Of a stretch of DNA of 64,000 nucleotides, positions 31,819 to 44,289 are shown piece by piece. This DNA is from Amphibalanus amphitrite (lineage: Eukaryota; Arthropoda; Thecostraca; Balanomorpha; Balanidae), in assembly GCF_019059575.1 (NCBI RefSeq), contig NW_024881863.1, forward strand, positions 434,001-498,000, written 5' to 3'. How positions within the stretch are numbered: the first letter of the stretch is position 1; each line of letters opens with the position of its first letter. The notes under the pieces were generated by a model. It was not told the origin of the DNA. It did not search any database and worked only from the letters and a program-made list of their open reading frames with translations. The position numbers and the translations under genes were made by a program.

Positions 31819-34800
31819 CGAATTAATTAATTTCAAAGGGCTTGGTCAAAACTTATAATCGTTAAACTAAACTATATGAGACTGCGATTAGCGTATCTAT
31901 CGCATAATCGGATCCTGTTACGAGGATTTATCGGGATCCGTTCTCTTTAAACGATAATTGAGTTTGGACACTGCTTGCCTCTCGAGTTCTCGAGTCCCGA
32001 CTTGTTATGTTTTTTTCTTTAAAGCGCCGTGAGTTCATTTAAAGGGATCGGATTCCCATGGAACCTCGTAGCGGGATCCACTTCACGAAACACAAGGAGT
32101 AAACAATGCATATTTTACGTGGCTGCAATGTGCTTCACTACCATCCTTGCGAAGTGCTTTTGGTCGCGAACTATGCTCGAAAAAACATAGCTGCACAGTG
32201 CACAGATTGTGCCCGAGAGTCGGTGCCTACGATTCAGGGTTGTATACGACTCAATCAATAGCTCAATCAATTCAATCACGACAAATTTGGGAAACCAATC
32301 AGGCAATCAAATCAATCAAGTCAGAGCAGTTTTCGGGAATTGATTCAATCGACTCAAACGCGACAATGAAAGGAATCAATCAACTCAATCAAACGACTCA
32401 AACCAAGACATACATTAGGTTTTTTGCCCCACCAACTTGGAAAAGTGTCCATAGCAGTCTGGTGTGCCTACCTACCTACCTACCTACCTACCTACAGAAG
32501 AAACATAAAAATATTGTCATTTAAAATTATAAATTGCCATGCCATTCAAAGTTTCTATGTAATAAGGAAGGATACCTAGTGATGGACAGGTGGATCATGA
32601 TATTGAGGTTCAATGGGTAGAATTGGAGCAGAAGTTTCATTTAATGGGTGCAAAATAACCCAGTAGTTTACTCGCCCCTTCACCCAAATCACCACCTTTC
32701 ACCTAAAAGCTGTCAATTTAATTTTGGCCATATTCCAACTCCATTTACACTAAATACCAGAAAACGTTTTGCCAATATGTAAGTATGCTAAGTTTTTATA
32801 CGTCCTTATTCTACGTCTTTTGATTTTTTGGTAAGATGACGTCATTGATTATCATGTAGTATGGTAGATCATCATAAAATAAATCGGTTGTACAACACCA
32901 ATTTCGTTTTAATTATTATTTCATTTGAAATAAAACCACTTAATAATATTCGGTAAAATATTTTAAGGAAAATGAAATCTATTAAATATGTTATGCTTAG
33001 GATCTCAGGAGAAAAGGATCAACAAACGTTCTGCTGCAAATTAAACAATGCAGCAAATTAGCTATTAAGGTACGTAAACGTAATTAGCGAGACGAAAACG
33101 GCGCTTTTGTTTCAGTTATTTTTGTAGGGGTTTCAGATATTTATAGAGTTCAGTGGGTTGTTTCTGAGGAGGTGTGGAGGTGTGAATTATTAATTAATCA
33201 CACTTTATTAGTATATAGGGCCTTGCACTTTATCATTTGGATTAAAAAAAAACGTTTCCTGCTGAGTGCAGAAAGGTAGGTAGGTGCATCGCCAGGTTCT
33301 ATCACCAGGATTGGAGCAGTTATTGCAGTTGAAAGTCAAAGTTGGCTGTTCATGTTTAGGCCCTGTTCTTTATTTGGCCATCTACCCCATTTTGCAGTTG
33401 TGATGACAAGCAGTTTTCAGTGTAGTTTTGTGCTCTTTGATGTCATCAATTGGTGTCATTATTTTTCGTCAACTAAAACTTATTTGAACTTTCCATTCAA
33501 TCGACTCAATCATACGAGTCACTCTAATTTTCGGGAATCAAATCAGTCAACCAGTCGCTAAAGTCAAACGAGTCAGTCAACCAGTCATCTCGAAAAGTCA
33601 ATCGACTCAATCCAATCAACTCAAAATACGCGTTGAAACAAATCAATCAATCCAATCGACTTGATTGGTATACAACCCTGCTACGATTAGGCCCGAAAGT
33701 TATGCTTGCCTCCCCTTTTCTATGAATAACATTAAAGTTATCAACATGTTCGCCAACAAACATTTGGGAAGCACTGCAAAAACGATGCAGTGTATGCATG
33801 TACATTGTATGTACACGTACAGCCCTCAGCAGACTGCGTGGTTACGGAGCGAGCGAAGCGAGCGTAGTCTTTCCTTAGATTAACGGAAATTTCTGAGTAT
33901 GAGCGGCCGGCCGGCCGGCCGGCCGGCCGTGGTCACGCTTTTGCGAGGCTTATATCTCAGCAACCACTTGACCGATTTACACGCGGTAATTTTTGTAGGG
34001 TAGCTTCATTCCTTCTACCAAGTATTGGACTATTCCCGATGCATGTGGGTTACCCCTTATGCACGTGCCACGTACAAAACGAAGAGGTGTCACTTTTGTA
34101 ATTGTTGCAATATCTCGGTAACTACTTGGCCGATTGCGCTGAAAGTTGGCATGCAGGTAGGCACCCACTAGGCAATGCATATCCATGTGCCAGAGTTGGG
34201 GTGCTGCTGCACGTGCGCACGTGCAGGGGTCGATTCCAGAGCTCGAGAACGGCTGGACCGATGGCGCTCAAATTTGGTACATGGCTAGGGACCGGTTAGT
34301 AGGGTGCAGTGCAAAAGTCAGTTGGGACCCATTTTGCACGTGCGCACGTGCAGGGTGCCGCTTCCAGATCTCGAGAACGGCTGGGCCGATTGTGCTCAAA
34401 TTTGGCACATCGCTAGAGACCGGTTAGTAGGGTGCCGTGCACAAGTCAGCTGGAGGTACCCCCTCGAAATTTCGCACGTGCAGGGCTCACCCTCTCGCTC
34501 GCTCCGTTAGTCGCCCCAAAATGCGTTATACTGGTAGGTATTCTTTTTTTCGACAAAACCGATAATAGCTCAAAGGCGGAACTCATTGCACATAGATGCG
34601 CCATGCTCCACTCCTTCGATTAGGTCTATCACTAAACAAACTATACGCCTTGTGTGGCAACAAAATGCAAAAGTTTGTTTTGGGGGCAAATATAAATTTT
34701 TGGGTTTTGTTGCCGAACTAGATGGAAAATGAATACGGTGATGATGCCAACCTAAGGTATGGAGTCTCACGCGTCTTGCTGTTACGATTTCCGAGTGACC

Positions 34801-35585
34801 GATAGCATGGTATTCGCGTTATTCTCGTTTTTGTCGAAAAAAGAATACCTACCTACCACGCAGTTTGCAAGAGGGCTGTACATTGCAAGTACAACTGCAG
34901 TCGGTTTGTTTACTTTAAATAATATTACATCGGAAACAAAGATGTTTCCGTTGTGATTAAATCCTGCTTTATACCAGAGACAAACATCGGTGTGCTGTTT
35001 CAATAATAACTTTAAATCCAGTGAGATAATTTCAGCTTTAACGTGCATAATGTGTAGGAGTGAGAAATTGTGTGTACATTTCCGCAGTCACCTGATAGTG
35101 CAAACGGATGGTATAGATGGTATAGAGTTTCATTATTCCAACTAAATATCTTAACATGTTTCGGGCCTGCTTCCCATCGATTATATTGGAACTAAAGCGC
35201 TTCGTATACGTATTCATTAAAACTATATATTTATTTATAGCCAGTTAATTTGATGTGTACCTGTCGCCTGCGGCGTTCACGTGCAATCTAACATTGTCAA
35301 ATCACGTTTTGTCCTCAGACGTGTCTGCTACTGTTGGTGATACTGCTAACTCTCGGTCCGAGCGGTGAGGCGGTGGCGCCACGGCCTGCTGAGCTGTCCG
35401 GTCTACCGCGCCCATTCAATGCGAATCCTGGGGTGCTAGACCTTACAAGCATACGACCTCCTACACAGATACGACCTTCTACACCGAAACCCACGTTACT
35501 CGTGAATGTGATACCCCCCAGATGTGCGCGTGGATTCGAGCGCTGTGGTATATACCCCAACGTGCTCTGCTGTCGGTGTTGGTGA
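31760..35585 (+). CDS. Predicted secreted peptide with Cys-rich tail (copy 1)
   Basis: Not recognised in any family I know. Exon 1 is 31760-31801 (14 codons, MAVVKIRSTRTATM, donor GTGAGT). Exon 2 is 35319-35585 after acceptor GTCCTCAG. Phase 0, 102 aa. Exon 2 opens with a hydrophobic core (CLLLLVILLTLG), so residues 1 to about 32 look like a signal peptide with cleavage near GEA. The mature part is Pro-rich with two RPPTQ/RPSTP-like units. It ends in a compact cysteine tail, C-x6-C-x7-C-C-x-C-W-stop, with five cysteines. It could be an antimicrobial, hormone-like or other secreted peptide; there is no evidence to choose. The TATA promoter lies at 31679. A paralogue at 47245-54250 has almost the same exon 1 but a different mature part. 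The 3.5-kb intron is filled with transposons. Confidence 0.65.
32235..33680. mobile_element. hAT-like non-autonomous element with CAATCAA arrays
   Basis: The 8-bp target duplication CTACGATT (32227-32234 and 33681-33688) flanks inverted ends CAGGGTTGTATAC. Both sub-ends (about 32248-32400 and 33497-33665) are packed with short CAATCAA, GACTCAATC and AGTCAAACG-type units. The middle is AT-rich without coding sequence. It lies in the intron of secreted peptide copy 1. A CCTA run at 32467-32494 is inside it. Confidence 0.88.
33842..34510. mobile_element. TIR element with AGCGAGCGAA ends and CACGTG palindromes (copy 1)
   Basis: The ends are inverted: ACGGAGCGAGCGA on the left, TCGCTCGCTCCG on the right. 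A CCGG run lies at 33904-33929. Two tandem units of about 118 bp (34240-34480) each contain CTCGAGAACGGCTGG and CTCAAATTTGG. Between units is TGCACGTGCGCACGTGCA, a perfect palindrome with two CACGTG boxes. A near-identical copy lies at 51893-52560 and a fragment at 38873-39060. No transposase. Confidence 0.85.
34533..34858. mobile_element. Short MITE with GGTATTC...TCGACAAAA ends (copy 1)
   Basis: The inverted repeats GGTAGGTATTC plus a T run and TCGACAAAA at the left are mirrored at 34821-34857. A related but diverged copy is at 47916-48222. Both lie in introns of the secreted peptide pair. Confidence 0.6.
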
Positions 35586-36491
35586 CATACCAGGGAAATA
35601 AGCTAAAAGTAGAGCGCTCTATTTATTGCTCCTGCCCCATGTTGAAGGGATACCCCTAAAAGCGTGATCTTTAATCGGCCCTTACGCAGCAAGGCAGTAC
35701 TTCTCAGACCGGTGGATGGTATCAATAGAAAGAGAATGCGTCAAATATTAACATGAACTAATTAAAATAAAATTAAAATGTTTATTAAGCGAGGAAATTA
35801 GTCCCAAACATAAGCTAAATATTGCTCCTACCTCGGCGACCGCGCTCCCCGCAGTCAGCTGAGAAGCTAAAATAAGAGCCACCGTCCTCCTCCATAAGTC
35901 AATTTTAGAGCGGCCGAGTGGGCCGATGCGGGGCCACCACACTGAGCTAAGACGTGGCAAGCAATTGCAAACCGCCATAGAAATCAATATCTTAATACGT
36001 ACAATAAGGGATGATTACTCTGAAGCTGGTGTGAAAGCATGAGTAGATTGCAAGAAACGAAATGCATAGATTGGTTGAATCATGTACAATAGGCACAGCT
36101 CAATAAATGAAACCATTTCTATGATGTTGGCGTTTGATATAACCCTTCCTCTCCTCACCGAAGTGCATTGGCAGTTGCCTGCATAGTTTTTGAGCACGAG
36201 TGTAGTTCGCCATCGGACCGCAATGCATGTTGCTAGGCTGCTGCAATGACAACGAACATAAGAATACTACCTTCATTTGTAGACGTTTGTTTTAAGGCGG
36301 TCTTTGACGTACAAGGGGGCATACCTGTCGACAACTTGAGTTTCTACGAATTTCAAAGCTCCCAGAATTTCCATTCCTTATGCACTGTTGTAGGTACAGC
36401 TATGTTCACAAGTTTTCGTTTCCTCCTGTCTAAAAAGGATGATAGGTACCTATTTGTCGAAATTTCGTGTGCCGCTGATAGTAGGGGGTGT
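35586..36491. other. Downstream of secreted peptide copy 1; no gene seen
   Basis: AT-rich sequence with no supported exon. The AATAAG shortly after the stop at 35585 and AATAAA-like motifs near 35763 are possible poly(A) signals. Confidence 0.4.
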
Positions 36492-36495
36492 TTAA

Positions 36496-37391
36496 CCCTC
36501 GCCGGCACAGGCCATTTTGCGTCCTTCGACGGCACAAGGGGGGGGGGGGTTGGTACGACCCCCCCTCGCGTTTGGCCCCTGATCGAGCTAGAGCTTCGCA
36601 GAAAAAACGAGCGTGTTGCCCGTCACGAGACGAAGCCGATGATACCCAATTTTAAGGTCCTAGGTCATCGGGTGACCTTCCAGGTCAGGTCAATGACCCG
36701 AAAACCGGGAAAATCGGGACCTGTTAGAAAGTCGTAAATTGTGGCTGCTATGTGGTTTTCCGGGGTGCTGATCACGAATATCGTGTTAGTTTTGATCAGA
36801 GATGATGTCTTGAAGCATTTAGACCAGGTCGGGTCAGGTCAGGTCAGGTCAACCGGTAGGGATTGTGACGGGTATTCGTAATACGTGTCAACCACCTCTG
36901 ACAGCTTCGTAACATGTTACGAAGGCACCAAAACTACTTCGTAAATGTTCAAATGGTTGCTAAATTCGAATTCAGCTCCAAAAACTAGCCTATAGAAACA
37001 TGTAAAACTCGAAAAAGTGAACCGAGGTCACCCGAGGTCACCAAAGGTCAATGACCTGACCTGACCTACAGGTGACCTTGACACCCACCCTAATGTATGG
37101 GAGCGACATCAAATCACATGTTTGAACGTTTGAAACCACAAAAAGCTTGCAAACGCGCGGCTAATGTTAGCCGACATACTCCGAATCGCGATTCCGGCCA
37201 AACATGGTCTCGGAAAAGAGGTCACAGGTCAAAGGTCATTGGGGTCAGGGTCATGAAATTTTCAGGGTAGGTGTAAAATTGATCAATGCGAGGGTACTGA
37301 AAGTTTCGTCGCGATCGGCCGCTTTTTACGCGAGTTATTTGCGAAAAACCTTAGGGGGGGTTGCATCAACCCCCCCCTGTGCCGGCGAGGG
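36496..37391. mobile_element. TTAA-flanked AGGTCA-rich element (copy 2)
   Basis: TTAA flanks at 36492-36495 and 37392-37395. The inverted ends CCCTCGCCGGCACAGG are perfect. G/C runs lie at 36540-36566 and 37353-37376. The interior has dense AGGTCA hexamers, including four in tandem near 36832-36852. Same design as 2164-3353 but with different terminal sequence, so a different subfamily. Confidence 0.8.
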
Positions 37392-37395
37392 TTAA

Positions 37396-38872
37396 TAATT
37401 AGGCCAAATTGCAATGCTTTCTGCATCCGCGAGTACCTTCAAAAGGGAAAATGATTAAATTCTATGGGTAATTTTTTAGCTCGCTCTGGATTCGGATGCA
37501 TGCGATGTAAAAAAGTAGTGTTGACAACAAACCAACCTAAGCTCTTACATTGCAAACTACACCTTTCAAGCCGTCACTGGCATAATATCAATGTTCTCTA
37601 ACTACTATCCCACGGCGTTCTCTTAAATTGTGACTATCTGAAGGCCCGAGAAAAAAGACTCAGATCCCTTTACCTACATCTGAACAACAGTTTCCATTTA
37701 TTACACTATGGGACATGGGACAAAATGACCACTGGAACATGCATGAAACGTAGCTCATGTTCCTAAAAATGTCTACAATCACTTCTTTTCCGACACTATT
37801 AGCAAATACCGTCTCAAGTTAGGTGGTTGACAGACAGTCAATGGAGATCTGGGGAGACTGAGTGATGCCAATTCACCACTTAACTGATAATGAGGGCCGA
37901 GGGGAGAGAAACATGCAACATGCACAACTGACAACTTGACAAGTGACAAAACACTACCACTATTGCGCAGTGCACAACAAATCACAGCGGCCAGCCCAAA
38001 AATGCTTTTGGTGGCTAATTGCAAAACAAGTCACTAATAAATGTCTAAGGTGCAGCTGAACACTGCACAATGATCACACTGTTCACGCATTGAGTGAGAT
38101 GCCACACGTGGTTCGAATCACACTTTGGTACAACTGCAAATCTGAAGTGGTGTAATGAGGTTCATGCCTCCATGATCACAGCACTTTGGTGGTGGTTGGC
38201 ATAACACTTGTATTCTGCAGAGTTCCACATGAACCATGCAGACACCTCATCTGGTGGTCTTCATGTTGCTCGACTTCTTCAGGAGGCAAGTGTCGACCAC
38301 CCAGCGGAAGCATGATCCTGCAGAAGAAAAGGTAATGCATAAGGTACAAACATTATCTGCTGAAACAGCCCCTTCTGTTGGCTGTTATTAAACTTTTATA
38401 GTACATTTGTTGAAGTAAAATACTGCCGGCTATGTCAAAACCAGAAAATGAAATTTTATTGCGGCATAATTCACATATTCAGCTATCAGCATCAAATAAG
38501 AAATTTATTTAAAATTTGGCATATTCTATAAAAACAAATTCATTGAATATTCTACTTCACCGCACGTCACAAGAACTCACAATCTTTCTGTTTGGTGTTT
38601 AATTGTCGCATTAACTAAAGTTTGTCTTAGGTATCATTGCAAAACATTCATATTGCATTTATTGTATCAAAATACTGCCGGCAATAACAAAACAAGAACA
38701 TGAAATGTCAATGTGCAAGTCACCTTTCCTAAAAATGGGTTGCTATGAAAATGATTTTAGGTTCTTTTAAGGAAAACGAGAAATGATTATCAGGTAATTA
38801 TCAGAAAACCACTCAACCAGCAAGTGGCTGGATGGTTTCACAGCAAACATCAAGCAAAAACATATGCTTATT
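37396..38872. other. Intergenic with one internal direct repeat
   Basis: AT-rich sequence without a gene. Blocks near 38400-38470 and 38655-38720, each with AATACTGCCGGC followed by AAAACnAGAA, are direct repeats about 255 bp apart. Confidence 0.5.
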
Positions 38873-39060
38873 ACGAGCGAGCGAGCGCAGCGAGCGAAAC
38901 GAGTCTTTTCAATAAACGGAAAAATCTCAGTATGAGCGGCCCGGCCCAGCCCGGCCCGGCCTGTAACGCTTTTGAGAGGCTTATATCTCAGCAACCGCTG
39001 GGCCGATTGGCCTGCAGTCTTTTTTGCTGGGTAGCCCCATCCCGTCTACCCCGTAATTGA
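38873..39060. mobile_element. Fragment of the AGCGAGCGAA element
   Basis: Begins with GAGCGAGCGCAGCGAGCGAA, then the conserved TCTCAGTATGAGCGG and a run of CCCGGC in place of the CCGG run, then CTTATATCTCAGCAACC. It matches the left part of the elements at 33842 and 51893 and is cut off near 39060. Confidence 0.75.
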
Positions 39061-39130
39061 CTGCTTTTTTGTTTCTTTTTTTTTCAATTTATTTTATAAT
39101 TCACACGACAGCCATAAACAAACACATGTA

Positions 39131-40013
39131 GGGGAAGTTGGGGGAACGCCGAATACTTTTTTTCTGACGCCCGTAGCACGCAAGGTAGACAACATAAGCT
39201 ATTCTTGTTGGCGTCATTCGAGAGGCCAGTCTTTTGTCTTTCAAACATACCAGGCGCATTTGATGAATTCGCATACCGTTAAGCGCAAAAAATAAAAATA
39301 TAAAAGAACTGACTTTTTCGGCGTTGCCCCGGACTGCGGGGAAAGCCGGAAATGGGATAAACGAGGAATGCTGACATTGATGTTTTGCCAATTTATCTCA
39401 AACTTTATCCAAAATTCATCAAAGCTGACACGCGTTTTAAGAGCTTGAGGACGCTTGGTGCACACTGGAAGTTATAATTGTGTGATATAATAAAAAATGC
39501 TAGGTAAATCATTCCTTATAGGTAACAGGCCGTTGTGCCGGCTGAAAGTGTAATTTGTTTGACTAAAAATACGCGTTGCTATTCTACAGCAGTAAAGTCC
39601 ACGTAGCGTGCTTTAACGTGCGTAATTGCACGTTTTCGGCATTACCCCAGCCAGCCATACTTTCATTTGCAGGCCCATAACTTTTAAACGTGCTGTATAA
39701 ATTTCAAATAGGCAGCACACTTATGCAAAGACATGCTGAAGATTACTTGACCGAATTGGCCAGACAAACGGTAGCATAATGAGTAAGAAATGCAGCTTCA
39801 AAGGCGCATGTAGTACAAGGGAAACGTACCTTGAAAACGCTTTTGGCGCCCTCACAGCCGAAGTATTCCAAATGACAACTCGTAACAAACATGCGATAAT
39901 TGTAGTCACTTAAGCTTCAGAGCATCACTGAGACGTGGCATCCATGTCGTACGGTTTTAGAAATATCTCGAATTTCGGCTTTGCCCCAACTCCGGCATTG
40001 CCCCAACTTCCCC
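39131..40013. mobile_element. TA-flanked TIR element with CCCCAACT arrays
   Basis: The inverted ends GGGGAAGTTGGGG and CCCCAACTTCCCC have TA on each side (39129-39130 and 40014-40015). Near the ends repeated units such as GGCNTTGCCCCAACT occur (39304-39320, 39630-39650, 39975-40005). No intact transposase. Confidence 0.75.
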
Positions 40014-40015
40014 TA

Positions 40016-40440
40016 CGTAACAGGCCACAGCACGTCGCACACTCGTGCTCCTCGCGCGCTCCCGGCAGCTCCAGCCTACTCTAACATGTATCGCAGGGAA
40101 CGAAAAACGCCATATATAATAGTGACAAAAAAGAAGTAGAAAAATAGCGAGAAAAAAAGGAGCGAAGGCACTGCCGGCGGAGCGGGCGACAGCACCACCG
40201 GGCACCCCCACGACGAGCGGGCAGGACCGAGAAGCTACCGGGTGACAGTCGCAACGCCGCGCCATGGCCGCCGGGCCCCAGCCGGAGGCCCACGACGACC
40301 GGGAAGTCTCGCATGCACGTAGACTTGTGGGTAGGATGGGAGAAGGTTCCGGGAAGAATATGCCGTTAGTTTTAGGGCCCTGTCCCTGAAACAATGCTCG
40401 CGACAGTGCCCCACTTCGACTCAAACCTCTGAATAGAGTG
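40016..40440. other. GC-rich unassigned stretch
   Basis: Open frames exist on the minus strand, but they overlap each other and have no splice or family support. No call. Confidence 0.35.
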
Positions 40441-40517
40441 CCGTTTTACAGCACATTTATACTCTTTTTCGGTTTCCATTTTAAGTAATGAGTGAAATTG
40501 TTATTTACTTGTAGTAC

Positions 40518-42272
40518 CTATGTTTTTTTATGTCTTGCTCTGAATATTACTTGTTTTGCAATTGTTATTATCAATATATTAAGTATGTCTTCATCCGCTA
40601 ATCTTGGGAAAATCCAATTTTCTACTGTCGATCTTAAAATCAAATTATATTTTTCCTGAAGATGTCTTATTATTTCTTTCAAAAAATCTTTCACTATCTC
40701 ACATCTCCACAAGATATGGTGTAGTGTTTCACTCTCTACGTAACAAAAAGTACACAGAGGGTTTTCGGACTTTCCAATGCGAAATAAAAAAGTGTTTGTC
40801 GATATTATTCTGTTCACTATGCGATAATGAAGTGTCTGTAAGTAAGTATTGCATGTAGATTGCCGGATGTCATTAAGTGTACCTTCATGCATGCATCGTA
40901 TATCTCTATTCCACTTATATTTTATGTGTGTCTGCTTAAATGTATCTCCTTCGGGCTCGCGTAGCGCAAATACAAATTATCTGTGGGCTAATCGTGATGT
41001 AGGTATTGAGTTGCCTTGCCAGTAACGCTATTTTGTATGGGAGTATGGGGTGTGTGATACTGCGAGCGGCTGCAGCGTTATCATTATGATGTGGTATGCT
41101 TTTGATCAGTGACACGTGACACAAAAACGACATTTTTATGTCGAAAGAATTATTTAGAGTTTCTTTGTTTGCAAGTGTTCCACTGTTATTACAGTATAAA
41201 TCAGCAATGAATCGCAATCCACTTTCATTCCAATCCTTGACTATGCTCGTTTTAAATTTGGTGTGATCGGAAAACCATAACTTACCTATCTGCTAACGTG
41301 TTCCGGCATTGCTCTAAAGTCCGAACAGAAATCTGCCCAAGCATTCAAAACGTCGCTCCAAAATGTGTTTTGCATCTTATTTTTAGCAATGTCCCTCAGC
41401 TTGGCTGCTCCGTAGCATACTAAGTCGCAGATTGGTGGAAGTCTGTCTTTGGTATGATTCGCCTACGCTACATTTGAGCTACACCAATATAACCTTTTCA
41501 ACTAACTAATTTTCAAGCCTTTAATAAAGAACATAACATTAATCATTTTCAATCCGCCTAGACCATAGTCCTGTACCAGCCTTTTTCTTTTTATTTTATC
41601 TCGGCCATCATTCCATATGTATTTAAAAATGATGCTATTTATATCTCTTATTTCGTTTTTGCTTGGATTTGGTAGCGCTGATAGAATGTGTACTAATTTT
41701 GAAATCACCATTGATTTAACAACGGTTTTTTTCCCTATTAGAGTGAGGTGACATCGTTTCCATTGTGCTATTTCCTGTTTTACTTTGGGAAGCACTTCGG
41801 TGAGGTTTTTTTCTATGATATTTGTGTTTGAGTTGCTAAATAGTACCCCTAGTACTTTATGTTCTTTCACTACTTGCACCCCGCTGCTACTGAGAAATGA
41901 ATTATCAGTTTGCTTTCCTACTTGAAGACATTTCGTCTTATCAATATTTATGCGAAGACCTGATACTTTGTGAAATATTTCCAATTCATTAAGTGCCGCT
42001 TTAATTGATTTAGGTTCTACACATGAAAATAATATCATATCATCCGCATACTGCGATAACCTTACTTCTGATTCAGTTGTCATCGGTATGCCTTTAATAT
42101 CATTCGCCTGAAGTATTTGATTTGTTAGCGGCTCCATCACCAAATTAAATAAATATCCCGATATGGGATCCCCCTGTCTGATTCCTCTTTCCATTTTGAT
42201 TTTAGGGCCCAGAAAACCATCCAACATTATTCGCGAAAAGTTGTTGGTATTGAGGTAAAAAGTGTTGATCAT
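40518..42272 (-). pseudogene. 5'-truncated L1/Tx1-like LINE ORF2 fragment
   Basis: The minus-strand piece 42272-41502 encodes the middle of a reverse transcriptase: GIRQGDPISGYLFNL, then the YADD catalytic box in SQYADDMILF, then LRINIDKTKC and an L1-like thumb region. After a break with stops or shifts (41500-40893), 40892-40518 encodes an L1-type C-terminal Cys/His segment (C-x2-C-x8-H-H-x4-C) and a helical tail. The endonuclease and most fingers are missing. It differs from the CR1-like LINEs here, so it is a separate, older lineage. It is AT-rich and A-biased. Confidence 0.85.
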
Positions 42273-42796
42273 GTGTGTACTTAGGTATGTACCGGGCCGG
42301 CTGGGGGTCCGACGGCGCGTTAGCTCCGGTGCTCACCTGGTGGACGGGCGTTGCCGTATGGGTGCAGCGGGCCTGTCACGTCTGCCCAGGGGCCGACGAT
42401 TGCGTTCCGCGCTGTGGTTTTGTTCGTGGGAGTGAGCGGTCGGGGTCCTGTCGGCCGGGGTAACAGAGCGGCAGTAAGGGCGATGTTTGCCATCCTGGGG
42501 GTGGGATGGTGACGCTTAGGTCAACTAAGACCCCAGTATCGGCAGGGGGGGGGGGGCATTGGCGACACAGCAGTCCGCCGAGACGTCACCAGCGGTACCA
42601 TGGCTACGATAACGTTGGGGCGGTCGGTGGGGAGAGCGCGAAAAACAGCCCGGCCACCGTCAAACACCAGGCGTGCGGGTAAAGTAAACAATGGACGGCC
42701 AGGTGTCAACCGCAGCGCACGTTTGTCCACCGCCGTGCCGAGTCTGGGCGACCCCGTTCTTACTGGCGGTGTTGCGTTCGAACTGACGGGCCTGGC

Positions 42797-43385
42797 CTGA
42801 CTTTCAGATCTTCTTTACGCTTCTCCACCTCTGTCGGTCACCGCTCTTCTGCGTCCTCAGCCGTCTTCTTTTCCCCACTAACCTACCGCCCCCACCGGCC
42901 ACCTCGACTGAGTGAACCACACACCGGCCCGCGCGGGGGTGGTGAGCCGTCAGGTGTGACCCGGCACCCTCGCAGCGCGGCGGGCCGCGACCACACCCTC
43001 TCATCTGCTAATGGGACGCCGCACCCGGTCGATGGCAGCCCGCACGACAGCGCGCTGAAAGCCGGCCAGTTCGGTGACTGATGGACGGTATGAGTCGGCC
43101 CGGATGTCCGCACTGCAGTCGGGCTGCCTGACAGCGAATGAGGCTCGCGCCGAAAGCTAGGTAAGGTCAGACATGGGCTCAGTAGAATCGTAAAATTCCA
43201 TACATTGCACACAGGTTAACGGTGATTAATGGTAGGCATATAAGATAAGTACATATCACGGGGTCGGGGCACTCTGCACTGCGGACTTTGTCTTATCTAT
43301 ATACTCTTTCAATTCAATTCAAGTCCGTTTCATCAAAAGCATGCATATGCAATCTTCTTGCGGGGTTTACGCCGGATAAAACTGC
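42797..43385. repeat. Segment repeated at 30735-31335 (copy 2)
   Basis: Same order and orientation as copy 1, with small gaps. In copy 1 the promoter block follows within about 90 bp. Here it follows only at 46866, because several elements have inserted between (43410-46848). Confidence 0.8.
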
Positions 43386-43411
43386 GCGGAAGTCGGACAA
43401 ATCATTTCATA

Positions 43412-43575
43412 TAGAGGATTCTTCATGGCTCCGAGTGGAAGATAAGGATATCTTTTCCAAGCGGGTTACTGAAAAATCCGAGCGACGAAGGAGCGAGGTT
43501 TTTCTGTAACACGCGAGGAAAAGATATCCTATCTTCCACGAGTGAGCCATGAGGAATCCTATATCTTTCTATGTT
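43412..43575. repeat. Strong fold-back hairpin
   Basis: The left arm (ATATAGGATTC-like, ATGGCTC, GAAGATAAGGATATCTTTTCC) is mirrored on the right (GGAAAAGATATCC, ATCTTCCAC, GAGCCATGAGGAATCC). It could fold into a hairpin of about 75 bp per arm. A second, outer pair (TTTCTATGTTGAGGTTTAT near 43570 and its reverse near 43855-43875) suggests a nested MITE. Confidence 0.65.
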
Positions 43576-44289
43576 GAGGTTTATTCTTGATTAATAAAAT
43601 ATTATATTTAAATGTATTCATCTATGTAAAAATAGATTCAGAGTAGTTTGTTCTTATTTCATAAGTTTCATCCATAAACAACCATTAAAAATTTCGTTCG
43701 GTTATTGACCCATCATCACTTGAACTCTTGATTTTTCGCTATGAACCCTCGAGACCTTATCTTTGCATCTCAGAGACATGCAGAGATAACAATTTCTTAT
43801 CTCTGCATCTCAGAGGAGTGCGAGATAGAAATATCCCTGCACTGTAGACCCAATATAAACCTCAACTAGAAAGATAAACAAATACAATATACAATGTACG
43901 ACAATCACTTAAACGTTTGAGAAATTGACTGTGCTATGAATGTAAAGGTCAAGCTACACGGGACACTTTTTCGGTTTTTGATTTTTCGGTTTTTCGCTTT
44001 TTCGGTTCGATTTATCGCTTTTTCGCGTCGGTTTTTCGGTTTTTCGATTTATCGCTTCGTGACTTGAGTTTTTCGAGTTTCATTGATTTTTGTTTAGTTG
44101 GAACGCGGCTGTGCAGCCGCCAGCTCTTTTTATTTAGTTTGCAACCAGTGCAATGCGTTGGTCCCAGTTTTCCTAGGGGCTTTAGGGGTCTGTTTTGTTG
44201 TCTGTTTTAACAGATGGAAATTACTTAAAATAGATCTCGTCTGTTTTGTAGTAGGAAATTGGCTTGACTAAACTTCCAGCAGCTACTAA

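Noticed and set aside
36246-36737. 163-codon plus-strand frame
   Set aside because: It runs across the left end of a TTAA-flanked element and through its G run, so it is fortuitous.
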